Source of the DNA: Streptomyces canus
Lineage (GTDB): Bacteria; Actinomycetota; Actinomycetes; Streptomycetales; Streptomycetaceae
Direction of reading: 5' to 3'
DNA length: 64,000 nt
Assembly: GCF_041435015.1 (NCBI RefSeq)
Contig: NZ_CP107989.1
Span: forward strand, 1,240,001-1,304,000
Of the stretch, positions 8,670-17,404 are shown piece by piece. The notes beneath the pieces were generated by a model. The model did no database searches, was not told where the DNA came from, and saw nothing but the letters and a program-made list of their open reading frames with translations. Made by a program: the position numbers and the translations under genes. Numbering within the stretch: position 1 is the first letter of the stretch; each line of letters opens with the position of its first letter.

Positions 8670-9686
8670 ATGACTGTACGTGTAGGAGTGATCGGCGCCG
8701 GCTGGATCGGCCACGAGCACATCCGGCGTCTCACCCACACCGTGACCGGGGCCCGGGTCACCGCCGTCACCGACATCGACGCGGCCCGCGCCGAGGAGGC
8801 GGCGGCACCGGTCGGTGCCCGGGTGTGCGCGAGCGGTGCCGAGCTCGTCGCGGCGCACGACGTCGACGCCGTCCTCGTGACGTCCTGGGGCCCCACCCAC
8901 GCCGAGCACGTGCTGACCGCGATAGCCGCCGGGAAGCCGGTGTTCTGCGAGAAGCCGCTGGCCACCACCGCCGAGGACTGCCTGAGGATCGTCGAGGCGG
9001 AGACGGCCCACGGCCGCCGCCTGGTCCAGGTCGGCTTCATGCGCCGTTACGACGCCGGCTATCGCGAGATGAAGCAGGTCATCGACGCCGGCCGGATCGG
9101 TGAGCCGCTGATCGTGCACTGCGCCCACCGCAACCCGACCGTCCCGGAGTCGTACACCTCCTCCATGGCGGCCCTGGACACGGCCGTGCACGAGGTGGAC
9201 GTGCTGCGCTGGCTCCTCGACGACGAGATCGTCTCCACCCAGGTGCTCACCCCGCGCGCCACGAGCAAGCGGTTCGCCCACCTCAGGGACCCGCAGATCA
9301 TGCTCTTCGAGACGGCGAAGGGCGTCCGCATCGATCTGGAGGTCTTCGTCAACTGCCAGTACGGCTACGACATCCAGTGCGAGGCGGTCGGCGAGGAGGG
9401 TCTCGTACGGCTGCCCGACCCGGCCACGGTGGGTGTGCGGACCGCCGGTCGGCACAGCACCGACGTGTTCACGGACTGGGTGGGCCGCTTCCGGGACGCC
9501 TTCGACACCGAGTTCCGTGAGTGGATCGCGGGCATCGCCGCCGGTGACGAGCCCACCGGCCCGTCCTCCTGGGACGGTTACGCCGCCACCGTCATCACCG
9601 CCGCGACCGTCGAGGCCCTGGAGTCGGGCCGCGTCGTCGCCACGGACCTCAAGCCCCGTCCCGCCTTCTACGGAGGTGCCGCGTGA
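8670..9686 (+). CDS. iolG: Gfo/Idh/MocA oxidoreductase, probable inositol 2-dehydrogenase
   Basis: A 338-aa NAD-dependent dehydrogenase with the Rossmann motif [12 protein letters not shown] at residues 6-17 and the EKP triad (CEKPLA) at about 94-96. [14 protein letters not shown] supplies the active-site Asp and His, as in inositol 2-dehydrogenase. It oxidises myo-inositol to 2-keto-myo-inositol, the first pathway step. The RBS is TTAGGAAACG. It ends with a 4-nt overlap onto the following isomerase gene. A related inositol isomer (scyllo- or chiro-inositol) is a possible substrate. Confidence 0.85.
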   Translation: MTVRVGVIGAGWIGHEHIRRLTHTVTGARVTAVTDIDAARAEEAAAPVGARVCASGAELVAAHDVDAVLVTSWGPTHAEHVLTAIAAGKPVFCEKPLATTAEDCLRIVEAETAHGRRLVQVGFMRRYDAGYREMKQVIDAGRIGEPLIVHCAHRNPTVPESYTSSMAALDTAVHEVDVLRWLLDDEIVSTQVLTPRATSKRFAHLRDPQIMLFETAKGVRIDLEVFVNCQYGYDIQCEAVGEEGLVRLPDPATVGVRTAGRHSTDVFTDWVGRFRDAFDTEFREWIAGIAAGDEPTGPSSWDGYAATVITAATVEALESGRVVATDLKPRPAFYGGAA

Positions 9687-10552
9687 AGATCGCCCTCGAC
9701 CCTTACATGTTCCGTTCCCTGTCGATCGATGACATGGTGCGCACCGTGGCCGAACTCGGCTACGCGTACATCGAGTTGTCGCCACGTGACGACTTCATGC
9801 CGTTCTTCCTGCACCCGCGGGCGGACGACGGGCGCATCGCGGAGCTGAAGAACGCCCTGCGCACGCACGGCGTGAAGCTGTCCTCCGTGCTGCCGCTGTA
9901 CAAGTGGTCGTCGCCCGACGAGACCGAGCGGCAGGCCGCCGTCCGCTACTGGAAGCGGATGATCGAGATCACCGCGGACCTCGAATGCCCGCTGATGAAC
10001 AGCGAGTTCAACGGTCGCCCCGAGAACGCCGCCGAGAGCGAGGCCGCGTTCTGGAACTCGCTGGAGGAGCTGCTCCCGCTGTTCGAGCGCGAAGGCATCG
10101 CTCTGAACCTGGAGGCCCACCCCGACGACTTCTGCGAGGAGAACACGCCCGCGGTCGACCTCGTCCGGGCCATCAACAAGCCCTGGGTGAACTACCTGTA
10201 CTGCGCGCCGCACAGCTTCCACCTCGCGGGCGCTGCGGAGGCCGGAGCGGACATCGCGAAGATGATGCGCTACGCGGGTGACAAGCTCCAGCACGTGCAC
10301 ATCGCGGACTCGTTCAACCACAAGGGGTCGAGCGGCCTGCGCTACATCCTCAACCCGCCCGGCACCACGGCCCGTATCCACCAGCACCTGGACATCGACC
10401 AGGGTGAGGTCGACTGGGACACCTTCTTCGGCACCCTGCGCGAGCTGGACTTCGACGGCGTGGCGACGGCCTGTGTCTTCGCCTGGGAGGAGCGGGCGCG
10501 CCAGTCCTCGGCGTTCATGCTGGACCGGATCAGCAAGGAGCTGGGCGGGTAG
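9683..10552 (+). CDS. second IolI/IolE-like TIM-barrel isomerase
   Basis: A 289-aa sugar phosphate isomerase/epimerase-family protein starting at GTG 9683, which overlaps the dehydrogenase stop (GTGA). Metal-binding strands are visible as [28 protein letters not shown] and [14 protein letters not shown]. The tail [12 protein letters not shown] supplies the last acidic ligand. It is distinct in sequence from the 6265-7215 barrel, so the operon carries two paralogous or analogous enzymes, presumably one inosose isomerase and one dehydratase. It is the last gene of the operon; no strong hairpin follows. Confidence 0.7.
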   Translation: MKIALDPYMFRSLSIDDMVRTVAELGYAYIELSPRDDFMPFFLHPRADDGRIAELKNALRTHGVKLSSVLPLYKWSSPDETERQAAVRYWKRMIEITADLECPLMNSEFNGRPENAAESEAAFWNSLEELLPLFEREGIALNLEAHPDDFCEENTPAVDLVRAINKPWVNYLYCAPHSFHLAGAAEAGADIAKMMRYAGDKLQHVHIADSFNHKGSSGLRYILNPPGTTARIHQHLDIDQGEVDWDTFFGTLRELDFDGVATACVFAWEERARQSSAFMLDRISKELGG

Positions 10553-10638
10553 CCGAGGTCGGATCGGCGGGGCGAGTCACCGGGCCGGAGCGGACCTGCA
10601 TAACGTAGGAGGAGATCACCACCTGCCCGGGAGCACGC

Positions 10639-11760
10639 ATGACAGGTAGCCGCCGCACGAGACCTGGCGACACCTTCGACGCCATCGAGCCTCCGGGCAA
10701 CGCCCAGCTGGTCGCCGGGGTGGTGACCGTGACGGGCCTGGTCGAGGTCCTCGGCACGCTGTCCGGGTCCGAGGTGTGGCTCCTGGGGCTCCTGGTGTTC
10801 CTGCCGGGCGCCGCCTCGGCACTGGGCACAGTCCGGCAGACGACGTTCGTCGCGGTGTGGACGGCGATCGTCGTCACCGCCAGTGTGCTGCTGCGAAACC
10901 GCGACGGGGGTGACTGGTTCGACAGGCTCCTGCTGATCCTGTTCACCCTGGCCCTGGCGGCCACCTCCGTCTATGCCTGCCACCGGCGGATCCGACGCGA
11001 GCACGCGATGCTGCGGCTGCGCTCGACCGCCGCGGCCATGCAACGGCACATCCTGCACCCTCTCCCCCTGCTCACCGATGACGTCCTGGTCAACGGCGTG
11101 TACGAGCCGCTCCAGGAGGAACGGCTCGTCGGCGGGGACATCTACGACGTCGTCGACTCGCCCTTCGGGACCCGGGTGCTGATCGGGGACGTGCAGGGCA
11201 AGGGACTCGCCGCCGTGGGTTCCGCGTTCGCCGTCATCGGCGCCTTCCGGGAGGCGGCCCACCGCGAGCCCACCCTCACCGGGCTCGTGGACGCCCTGGA
11301 CGCCGCCGTCGTGCGGCACAACTCCTATGCCCTGCACACCGGTGACGACGAACGCTTCGTCACCGCCCTCGTCGTCGGCGTCGACGCGGAGACCGAGGTG
11401 CAGGCCGTCAACTGCGGACACGTCCTGCCGCATGTGCTGTACGAGGGGACGATCAGCACTCCCGAACTGGATCCCGGAGTCCCGCTCGGCCTGGCCGAGC
11501 TCGCCCACGAGCCCACGACCGTGGGCTGGTTCGAGTTCCCCGAGGGCGCGACGCTGCTGCTGAGCACCGACGGCCTGACGGAGACCCGCTCCGCGGACGG
11601 CACGTTCTACCCGGTCGACGAGCGCCTGACGCAGTACGTCGGCCTCTCCCCCACCGAGCTGCCGCAGGCCCTGCACGACGACGCCCGCGCGTTCGCCGGC
11701 AACGGTGGCCCGCACGACGACGTCGCCGTCCTGACGGTCCGCCGCTCCCCGCGCCTCTGA
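10639..11760 (+). CDS. membrane-anchored PP2C-type serine phosphatase (SpoIIE/RsbU-like)
   Basis: A 373-aa protein with three or four hydrophobic helices in the first 115 residues (LVAGVVTVTGLVEVLGTL, VWLLGLLVFLPGAASAL, FVAVWTAIVVTASVLL, LLLILFTLALAATSVYA). A cytosolic SpoIIE/PP2C domain follows from about 145. Metal ligands appear in LVGGDIYDVVDS and VLIGDVQGKGLAAVGSA and in the final NGGPHDDVAVLTV. Such phosphatases dephosphorylate anti-anti-sigma factors in Streptomyces. No sigma, anti-sigma or STAS gene is adjacent, so its partner is unknown. It is monocistronic, with about 200 bp to the next gene. Confidence 0.85.
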   Translation: MTGSRRTRPGDTFDAIEPPGNAQLVAGVVTVTGLVEVLGTLSGSEVWLLGLLVFLPGAASALGTVRQTTFVAVWTAIVVTASVLLRNRDGGDWFDRLLLILFTLALAATSVYACHRRIRREHAMLRLRSTAAAMQRHILHPLPLLTDDVLVNGVYEPLQEERLVGGDIYDVVDSPFGTRVLIGDVQGKGLAAVGSAFAVIGAFREAAHREPTLTGLVDALDAAVVRHNSYALHTGDDERFVTALVVGVDAETEVQAVNCGHVLPHVLYEGTISTPELDPGVPLGLAELAHEPTTVGWFEFPEGATLLLSTDGLTETRSADGTFYPVDERLTQYVGLSPTELPQALHDDARAFAGNGGPHDDVAVLTVRRSPRL

Positions 11761-11963
11761 GAGCGGCGCAAGTCCGCCAGGCGCCACCCCACTTGGCTGA
11801 AAGGTGGGTCAGGAGTGAAGACATGGTGCTAGGAATTGGCCACAACCGCTCATCCTGCGCACCCCTCCCCGAATCGCCCGGCGCGTGGATCTGAACAAGT
11901 ACCCCTGTGCGCCGCGTTCTTAAGGGTGCAGGACGCGAGGCGAACCAGAACCGTGAGGCCATC

Positions 11964-14072
11964 TTGTCGAACACACCGTCCGCCCCCCGCAGGGGATGGG
12001 GGACCCGCAACTGGCGCGTTGCCAGAAAACTCCAGGCCATCCTCCTCATCCCGGTGATCGTGGCCCTTGTCCTCGGCGGCATCCGGGTCAAGCGTTCCGT
12101 GGACACCTGGCAGGACGCCGACGACGCGGTTCGCGTGGCCGAACTGGTCCGGGCGGCGAACAAGTACGCCAGCGACGCCATCGACGAACGCGATGTGTCG
12201 GTCATCCCCCTGGTCAAGGGTGACCGGACGTCGAGCGTGGTCGCCAAGGCCCGGGCCGTCACCGACGCGGACGCGAAGGCGTTCGACGAGGCGGTGAAGC
12301 GGATGCCGCAGACCGCCGGGCTGCAGCGCCGCGTTCAGCTGGTCCGCACCGGCGAGAAGCAGCTCGCGTCGGTGCGCGCGAACGCCTTCACCTCCCGCCT
12401 GACCGGCGTGCAGACCGAGGAGAGCTACCACGCCGTCCAGCACCCGCTGATGGAACTCTCCAACGAGCTCGGCTTCGGCAGCAGCAACCAGGCCAGCTTC
12501 GGCCGCACCCTCTACGCCGGCTCCCTCACCCAGGCCGCCGAATCCCTGATCCGGGCGATCGGCACCCACCTCCTCGTCGAGGACCGCGACAAGCTCGCCG
12601 AGGGTGAACTCCAGGTCCAGCTCGGCTCGTTCAGCTCCTACGTCTATCTCGAACAGGTCGCGCTCCAGGAGTACGCCGGCGCCGGCACCGCCGACGACAT
12701 GACGCGGCTGCGCAAGGCCCTGTCCGACGCGGAGAAGCGGGGCAAGGAGCAGGCCGCGCAGGCCCAGGAGCAGGCCGAGGCGGCGGGGAAGACCTTCGTG
12801 GCCCCGCCGAGCCTGGAGAAGATGGCCGCCGAGATCGCCTCGGGCAAGTCGGCCGCACAGCTCGCCGCGCAGGGCATCACGCCCGAGACGTTCTTCGCCG
12901 CCTCCACCCTCAGCTTCGACGCGTACCGCAGCGTCGAGGTGTACCTCACCGACAGCGCGCTGGCGGACGCCCACAGCATCGCCGACGACGCCCGCAACGA
13001 CGCCGTCATCAACGCCGTGCTGGTGCTCGCCGCCGTCCTCGCCGCCTTCCTGCTCGCCGCCTGGGTGGCCCGGACGATGAGCACCAGCATGCGCCGGCTG
13101 AGCGCCTCGGCCCTCGAGATCGCCGAGCAGCGTCTGCCCGTGCTGCTCACCCAGCTCACCCGGGCCATCCCGGGCCGGGTCGACGCCCAGGTGGCGCCGA
13201 TCCCGATCACCACCACGGACGAGATCGGCGAGGTCGCCCGCGCCTTCGACCACGTACACCGCGAGGCCGTCAGGCTCGCCGCCGAACAGGCCCTGCTGCG
13301 CGCCAACATCAACACGATCTTCAGCAACCTGGCGCGCCGCAACCAGTCGCTGATCGAGCGTCAACTCGCCCTGATCACCGGTCTCGAGGGCAAGGAGGCC
13401 GACCCCGACCAGTTGGAGAACCTCTTCAGGCTGGACCATCTGGCCACGCGTGTGCGCCGCAACGGCGAGAACCTGCTCGTGCTCGGCGGCGAGACCCCCG
13501 CCCAGCAGTGGGACCAGCCGCTGCCCCTGGTCGACGTGATCCGCGCCGCCGCCTCGGAGGTGGAGCAGTACGAGCGGGTCGAGTTGTCGGGTGTCCCGGA
13601 GGCCCAGATCCACGGCCGTGCGGTGACCGACCTGGTGCATCTGCTGGCGGAACTGCTGGAGAACGCGACGACGTTCTCGTCGCCGCACTCCAGTGTCCTG
13701 GTCACCGCGGCGCGACTGCCCGACGGCCGGATCATGGTCGAGATCCACGACCGGGGCATCGGGCTGCCGCCCGGGGAACTGGCCGACATCAACCACCACC
13801 TGGCCGACCCGCCCACCGTGGACGTCGCGATCTCCCAGCGTATGGGCCTGTACGTGGTCGGCCGGCTGGCGGACCGGCACGGCATCCGCGTCCAGCTGCG
13901 CCCGCACGAGGCGGGACAGGGCACGACGGCGCTGGCGATGCTCCCGGACACGATCACCTATCGCGGGACGGAAGCGGAGTCCGACATCGACACCATGGCC
14001 CTGGCGGCCTTCACCAACAACGGTTTCCCCGAGGACACCGGCCGCGGTCACGAGGCCTGGAACGACAGGTAG
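11964..14072 (+). CDS. nitrate/nitrite-sensing-domain histidine kinase, orphan CvnA-like
   Basis: A sensor kinase of about 702 aa. TM1 is ILLIPVIVALVLGGI near residue 25, followed by an extracellular helical NIT-like sensor of about 300 residues. TM2 is AVLVLAAVLAAFLLAAWVA, and the HAMP is RTMSTSMRRLSASALEIA. A DHp-like NLARRNQSLIERQLALI precedes the HATPase, which has the N-box ELLENATTFSSPHS and G1 box DRGIGLPPGEL. The architecture matches CvnA-type kinases of Streptomyces conservons but lacks their long proline-rich tail. TTG 11964 is taken because GTGAGG precedes it; GTG 11907 is the alternative (721 aa). No cvnB, cvnC or cvnD follows; the next gene is an aldo/keto reductase. Confidence 0.85.
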   Translation: MSNTPSAPRRGWGTRNWRVARKLQAILLIPVIVALVLGGIRVKRSVDTWQDADDAVRVAELVRAANKYASDAIDERDVSVIPLVKGDRTSSVVAKARAVTDADAKAFDEAVKRMPQTAGLQRRVQLVRTGEKQLASVRANAFTSRLTGVQTEESYHAVQHPLMELSNELGFGSSNQASFGRTLYAGSLTQAAESLIRAIGTHLLVEDRDKLAEGELQVQLGSFSSYVYLEQVALQEYAGAGTADDMTRLRKALSDAEKRGKEQAAQAQEQAEAAGKTFVAPPSLEKMAAEIASGKSAAQLAAQGITPETFFAASTLSFDAYRSVEVYLTDSALADAHSIADDARNDAVINAVLVLAAVLAAFLLAAWVARTMSTSMRRLSASALEIAEQRLPVLLTQLTRAIPGRVDAQVAPIPITTTDEIGEVARAFDHVHREAVRLAAEQALLRANINTIFSNLARRNQSLIERQLALITGLEGKEADPDQLENLFRLDHLATRVRRNGENLLVLGGETPAQQWDQPLPLVDVIRAAASEVEQYERVELSGVPEAQIHGRAVTDLVHLLAELLENATTFSSPHSSVLVTAARLPDGRIMVEIHDRGIGLPPGELADINHHLADPPTVDVAISQRMGLYVVGRLADRHGIRVQLRPHEAGQGTTALAMLPDTITYRGTEAESDIDTMALAAFTNNGFPEDTGRGHEAWNDR

Positions 14073-14195
14073 GCGGGCGTGTACGTAGGGGTGTTGTGGC
14101 CGGAGAGAGCCTCACGCCGGTAAATCGCCTTGGCCGTGGGGCGCTCGCCACGGCAGGATGATCGCGCGATGTCGGCCCGATGAGGGGAACGGTGG

Positions 14196-15182
14196 ATGAG
14201 GCGGAACCGGCTCGGGAAGACCGATGTGCACGTCACGGAGCTGGGCTTCGGTGGCGGTCCGCTCGGCGGACTCTTCGCACCGCTGGACGACGAGACGGCC
14301 GCGGGCGCCCTGGAGGCGGCCTGGGAGAACGGTATCCGCTACTTCGACACCTCCCCGCACTACGGCATCGGCCACTCCGAGCGCCGCACCGGCGCCCTGC
14401 TCCGGGACAGGCCGCGCGACGAGTTCACCCTGTCGACGAAGGTGGGCCGACTGCTGGTCCCGCAGGACCCGGCGGGCCGTACGGACGAGAGCTTCGCGGT
14501 GCCGGCCACCCACCGCAGGGTGTGGGACTTCACGCGGGACGGCGTGCTGCGCAGCGTGGAGGACTCGCTGGAGCGGATGGGCGTGGACCGTATCGACGTG
14601 CTGTTCCTGCACGACGCGGAGGAGCGTTTCGAGGACGCGTTGCGCGACGGATACCCGGCACTCGCCGAACTCCGCGCCCAGGGCGTGGTGGGGGCGATCG
14701 GCGCGGGGATGTACCACCCCGGCAAACTGACCCGGCTGGTCGGGGAGTCGGACGTCGACGTCGTGATGCTGTCCGGCCGCTACACGCTCCTGGACCACAG
14801 CGCCCTGGACGAACTCCTGCCCGCCTGCACGGACCGCGGGGTGTCGGTCCTGGCGGCGTCGGTCTTCAACTCCGGTCTGCTCGCCACCGCCCGCCCCACC
14901 GAGGGCAGCACCTTCGACTACGCCCCCGCCGCGCCGCGCCTGCTGCACCGTGCGCACCGCATCGCCGATGTCTGCGAGGCGCACGGCGTGACCCTCCCGG
15001 AGCTGGCGATGGCGTTCCCGCTGCGGCACCCGGCGGTCGCGGGCATCGTCGTCGGCATGCGCACGGCGGAGGAAGTACGCGGCAACACCGCGGCGTTCGG
15101 CGCGGAGATCCCGGCACAGCTGTGGGACGACCTGCGGGGCGAAGGACTCCTGGACGAGCGGGCACCGGTGCACGGGCGCTGA
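14196..15182 (+). CDS. aldo/keto reductase (aldose dehydrogenase type)
   Basis: A 328-aa NAD(P)-dependent oxidoreductase close to L-fucose/D-threo-aldose dehydrogenases. LGFGGGPLGGLF is the N-terminal barrel strand. The catalytic Tyr lies in YFDTSPHYGIGHSERRTG, the Lys in LSTKVGRLL, the Asp in the first strand and the His in RIDVLFLHDAEERF. VGMRTAEEVRGNTAAF at the end binds the cofactor. The RBS is GAGGGGAACGG before ATG 14196. It probably oxidises free aldoses to lactones; proximity to sugar-use genes fits, but the substrate is unknown. Confidence 0.85.
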   Translation: MRRNRLGKTDVHVTELGFGGGPLGGLFAPLDDETAAGALEAAWENGIRYFDTSPHYGIGHSERRTGALLRDRPRDEFTLSTKVGRLLVPQDPAGRTDESFAVPATHRRVWDFTRDGVLRSVEDSLERMGVDRIDVLFLHDAEERFEDALRDGYPALAELRAQGVVGAIGAGMYHPGKLTRLVGESDVDVVMLSGRYTLLDHSALDELLPACTDRGVSVLAASVFNSGLLATARPTEGSTFDYAPAAPRLLHRAHRIADVCEAHGVTLPELAMAFPLRHPAVAGIVVGMRTAEEVRGNTAAFGAEIPAQLWDDLRGEGLLDERAPVHGR

Positions 15183-15339
15183 GCTGCGGGGCCGCACGGG
15201 ACGGACCGGCGCATCGACCTGGCGCCGACGTCCCGCCCGACGCCGACCACCCTCGGCGCCCTCGACGCGGGGTCTCGGCTTCGAGCACTCCGGTCGGCCG
15301 GCACCCGATGCCGCGCTCCCCGCCCGCCCTCCTGGCAAG

Positions 15340-15702
15340 ATGGCCGGCATGGAACGTGTGCTGGGAATCGGCGGATACTTCCTCAGGGCCGCCGACCCGA
15401 CTGCCCTGAGTGCGTGGTACCGCGACTGCCTGGGCCTGGACGCCGATGAGAACGGCTTGTGGCGTCAGGATGCCGGGCCCACGGTGTTCGCGACGTTCGA
15501 GTCCGGGACCGACTACTTCGGGTCCCGCACCCAGCGGACCATGCTCAACTTCCGGGTCCGCGACCTGGACGCCATGCTCGCGCAGTTGCGCGCCGGCGGA
15601 GCGGACGTGGCCGAGGAGACGCAGGACATGGCGGGTGTCGGTCGATTCGGCTGGGTCACCGACCCGGAGGGCAACCGCATCGAGCTGTGGCAGCGCGCCT
15701 GA
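15340..15702 (+). CDS. VOC-family (glyoxalase/bleomycin-resistance fold) protein
   Basis: A 120-aa single VOC module. GGYFLRAADPTALSAWYRDCLG is the first beta-alpha unit, MLNFRVRDLDAMLAQLRAGG the second, and GWVTDPEGNRIELWQ the typical metal-ligand end with a C-terminal Glu. ATG 15340 and ATG 15349 are both possible starts. The substrate is not predictable; many such small proteins isomerise or bind metabolites. It converges on the leucine-binding-fold gene with a short hairpin between. Confidence 0.8.
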   Translation: MAGMERVLGIGGYFLRAADPTALSAWYRDCLGLDADENGLWRQDAGPTVFATFESGTDYFGSRTQRTMLNFRVRDLDAMLAQLRAGGADVAEETQDMAGVGRFGWVTDPEGNRIELWQRA

Positions 15703-15711
15703 CCGGCCCCC

Positions 15712-15726
15712 CCGGCTCTCAGCCGG
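15712..15726. terminator. short hairpin between convergent genes
   Basis: CCGGC-TCTCA-GCCGG forms a 5-bp stem with a 5-nt loop. It overlaps the stop codon of the minus-strand gene and lies 10 nt past the VOC gene stop. It is weak, with no T-run, as is usual in this GC-rich genome. Confidence 0.35.
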
Positions 15727-16819
15727 CGTGTCGGATCCGGAAGCGGCTGGGTTCCGCCGGATCCCGATCAACGACCTGGACCGGCGTCCGAGCAGATTGC
15801 CACACGCTGCTGCCGGGCGTGCGGGAGAACCGGATCTGCCCGCGGGTGCCCTCGACCGCCACGTGCGGCCATGATGCGGCGATGCGCGCCCGGTCCGTGC
15901 CGTGAGAACGCAGTACGTCGGCGAGGACGGTGATCGTGTCGTAGCCCTCGAAGGCCACGAAGGAGGGCGCTTCGGACAGCCGCTCACGCAGAGCCGTTGC
16001 GACTCGTGTGCCGAGCGGACCGAGACGCGCGGGCAGATAGCGCAGGAACGGGATCGCCGCGCCGTCGCCGCCCAGCGATGTCGCCCACTCGGCGAACTCC
16101 GGTTGTCCGGCCGGAGCACCGATCACGGTCTCGACGAGGCGCTGGTCGCGGCGGACGGACCTGACGATCGACACCGCCGGCTCGGGGAAGCCGACCAGCA
16201 GCAGGAGGGCTGTCGCGTGATGGTCGACGAGTGCGTCGCACACGGCCGCGGGGGCGAGCGCCCGCGCATCGAGTTCTACGACGGTGCCGCCGCGTGGAGC
16301 GAGGTGGTCCCGCAGGATGCGGACCCCCGAGGCCCAGTAGACGCTCGGTTCGGTCGCCACGGCGATGCGACGGTGGCCCGCGTCGAGGAGGAAGTCCGCG
16401 TAGATCCGCCAGCCGTGGGACTGCGGCGGAGAGAGGCGCGCGACCCATTCCGTCGGCTCTTCGGTCAGCGCGTCGAGAACCGCTGACGAGCAGAGGAACG
16501 GCAGTCCGAGGGCTTCGGCCCTGGCGGCAGCGGCACGGGCGACGACACTGTGATACTCCCCCGCTACGGCGGCCACGCCCAGCTGAGCCAGTTCGTCCAC
16601 GGCCGCCGCGGCCCGCCGCGGATCGGCCGCGGTGTCCCGCACCATCAGCTCGAGCGGTCTTCCGCCGATCCCGCCGGCGTCATCGACCTCGCCGACGGCC
16701 AGTTCGAGTCCGGCGAGCAGGTGTCGGCCCGCCTCGACCCAGCCGGGCCTGGTCAGCGGAACGAGAGCGCCGATCCTGATCGGCTGTGGCGGACGCACGT
16801 GGGTGATCATGCCGGACAT
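15719..16819 (-). CDS. leucine-binding-fold (Peripla_BP_6) protein without signal peptide
   Basis: A 366-aa protein with the type I periplasmic-binding fold: PIRIGALVPLTRPGWVEAGRHLLAGLELAV, GGIGGRPLELMVRDTAADP and VAAVAGEYHSVV are the amide/branched-chain-receptor motifs. ATG 16819 has GTGAGGATGCG upstream. The N-terminus has no hydrophobic signal or lipobox, so the protein should be cytosolic. No ABC permease or ATPase genes are nearby. It lies 61 bp behind a marR gene on the same strand. This fits an AmiC-like intracellular ligand sensor rather than a transporter subunit; that role is inferred. Confidence 0.75.
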   Translation of the reverse strand: MSGMITHVRPPQPIRIGALVPLTRPGWVEAGRHLLAGLELAVGEVDDAGGIGGRPLELMVRDTAADPRRAAAAVDELAQLGVAAVAGEYHSVVARAAAARAEALGLPFLCSSAVLDALTEEPTEWVARLSPPQSHGWRIYADFLLDAGHRRIAVATEPSVYWASGVRILRDHLAPRGGTVVELDARALAPAAVCDALVDHHATALLLLVGFPEPAVSIVRSVRRDQRLVETVIGAPAGQPEFAEWATSLGGDGAAIPFLRYLPARLGPLGTRVATALRERLSEAPSFVAFEGYDTITVLADVLRSHGTDRARIAASWPHVAVEGTRGQIRFSRTPGSSVWQSARTPVQVVDRDPAEPSRFRIRHAG

Positions 16820-16880
16820 CGCATCCTCACTCAGGCCGACGGGCAGCCGATCGAGCACCCCTCCGGCAGACCGGGCCGGG

Positions 16881-17348
16881 TCAGGACAGGTCCTCGTCCA
16901 GCTTGCCGATGACACGCTCGGAGATCTCGGCCAGGACCCGCAGTTCGGCCGGGGTGACATGGTCCATGAACAGTTCACGTACCGCCTCGACATGACGTGG
17001 GGCCGCCGCCTCGACCGCCGCCCGGCCGACGTCCGTGATCACCACGAAGGCGCCCCGAGCGTCCTCGAGGCAGTCCTCCCGGACCACCATTCCCCGCCCG
17101 GCCATCCGCGCGATGTGGTGGGACATCCGGCTCTTCTCCCACTCCAGTGCCCGGGCCAGATCCTGGTACCGCTGTCGCCCCTCCGGGGTGTCCGTCAGAT
17201 GGACCAGCACCGCGAAGTCGGCCGGCGACACGTTGGACTCCGACTGCAGCAGGCGCCCGAGGCGCCCGCCGAGCCGCTCCTGCAACCGGATGAAGCCACG
17301 CCACGCGCGCTGCTCCTCCGGCGTCAGCCATCGCACCGTCTCTCCCAT
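16881..17348 (-). CDS. MarR-family transcriptional regulator
   Basis: A 155-aa winged-helix regulator. DFAVLVHLTDTPEGRQRYQDLARALEWEKSRMSHHIARMAGRGMVVRE is seen as helix-turn-helix plus wing (residues about 45-95). The length and helical ends are typical. The -10-like TACACT lies only 6 nt before ATG 17348, suggesting a leaderless transcript, and an inverted repeat overlaps this promoter, suggesting autoregulation. It is probably co-transcribed with the cytosolic binding-fold protein downstream. Confidence 0.88.
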   Translation of the reverse strand: MGETVRWLTPEEQRAWRGFIRLQERLGGRLGRLLQSESNVSPADFAVLVHLTDTPEGRQRYQDLARALEWEKSRMSHHIARMAGRGMVVREDCLEDARGAFVVITDVGRAAVEAAAPRHVEAVRELFMDHVTPAELRVLAEISERVIGKLDEDLS

Positions 17349-17355
17349 GGAGAAA

Positions 17356-17374
17356 GTGTAAACATAGTTGACAC
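17356..17374. promoter_or_regulatory. MarR operator candidate
   Basis: GTGTAAACATAGTTGACAC is an imperfect inverted repeat (half-sites GTGTNAA and TTNACAC) that begins 8 nt upstream of the marR start and covers its promoter. Confidence 0.5.
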
Positions 17375-17404
17375 CTCACCCAATGGTCCGGGGTCCGAGT
17401 CGGG

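Noticed and set aside
11850..14051. A long open frame on the minus strand opposite the kinase
   Set aside because: It follows from high-GC codon bias of the plus-strand gene. Its translation is repetitive in R, G, V and H, with no motifs, no start signal and no domain logic. The same holds for the long antisense frames opposite iolA, egtA, uvrA, olsA and others.
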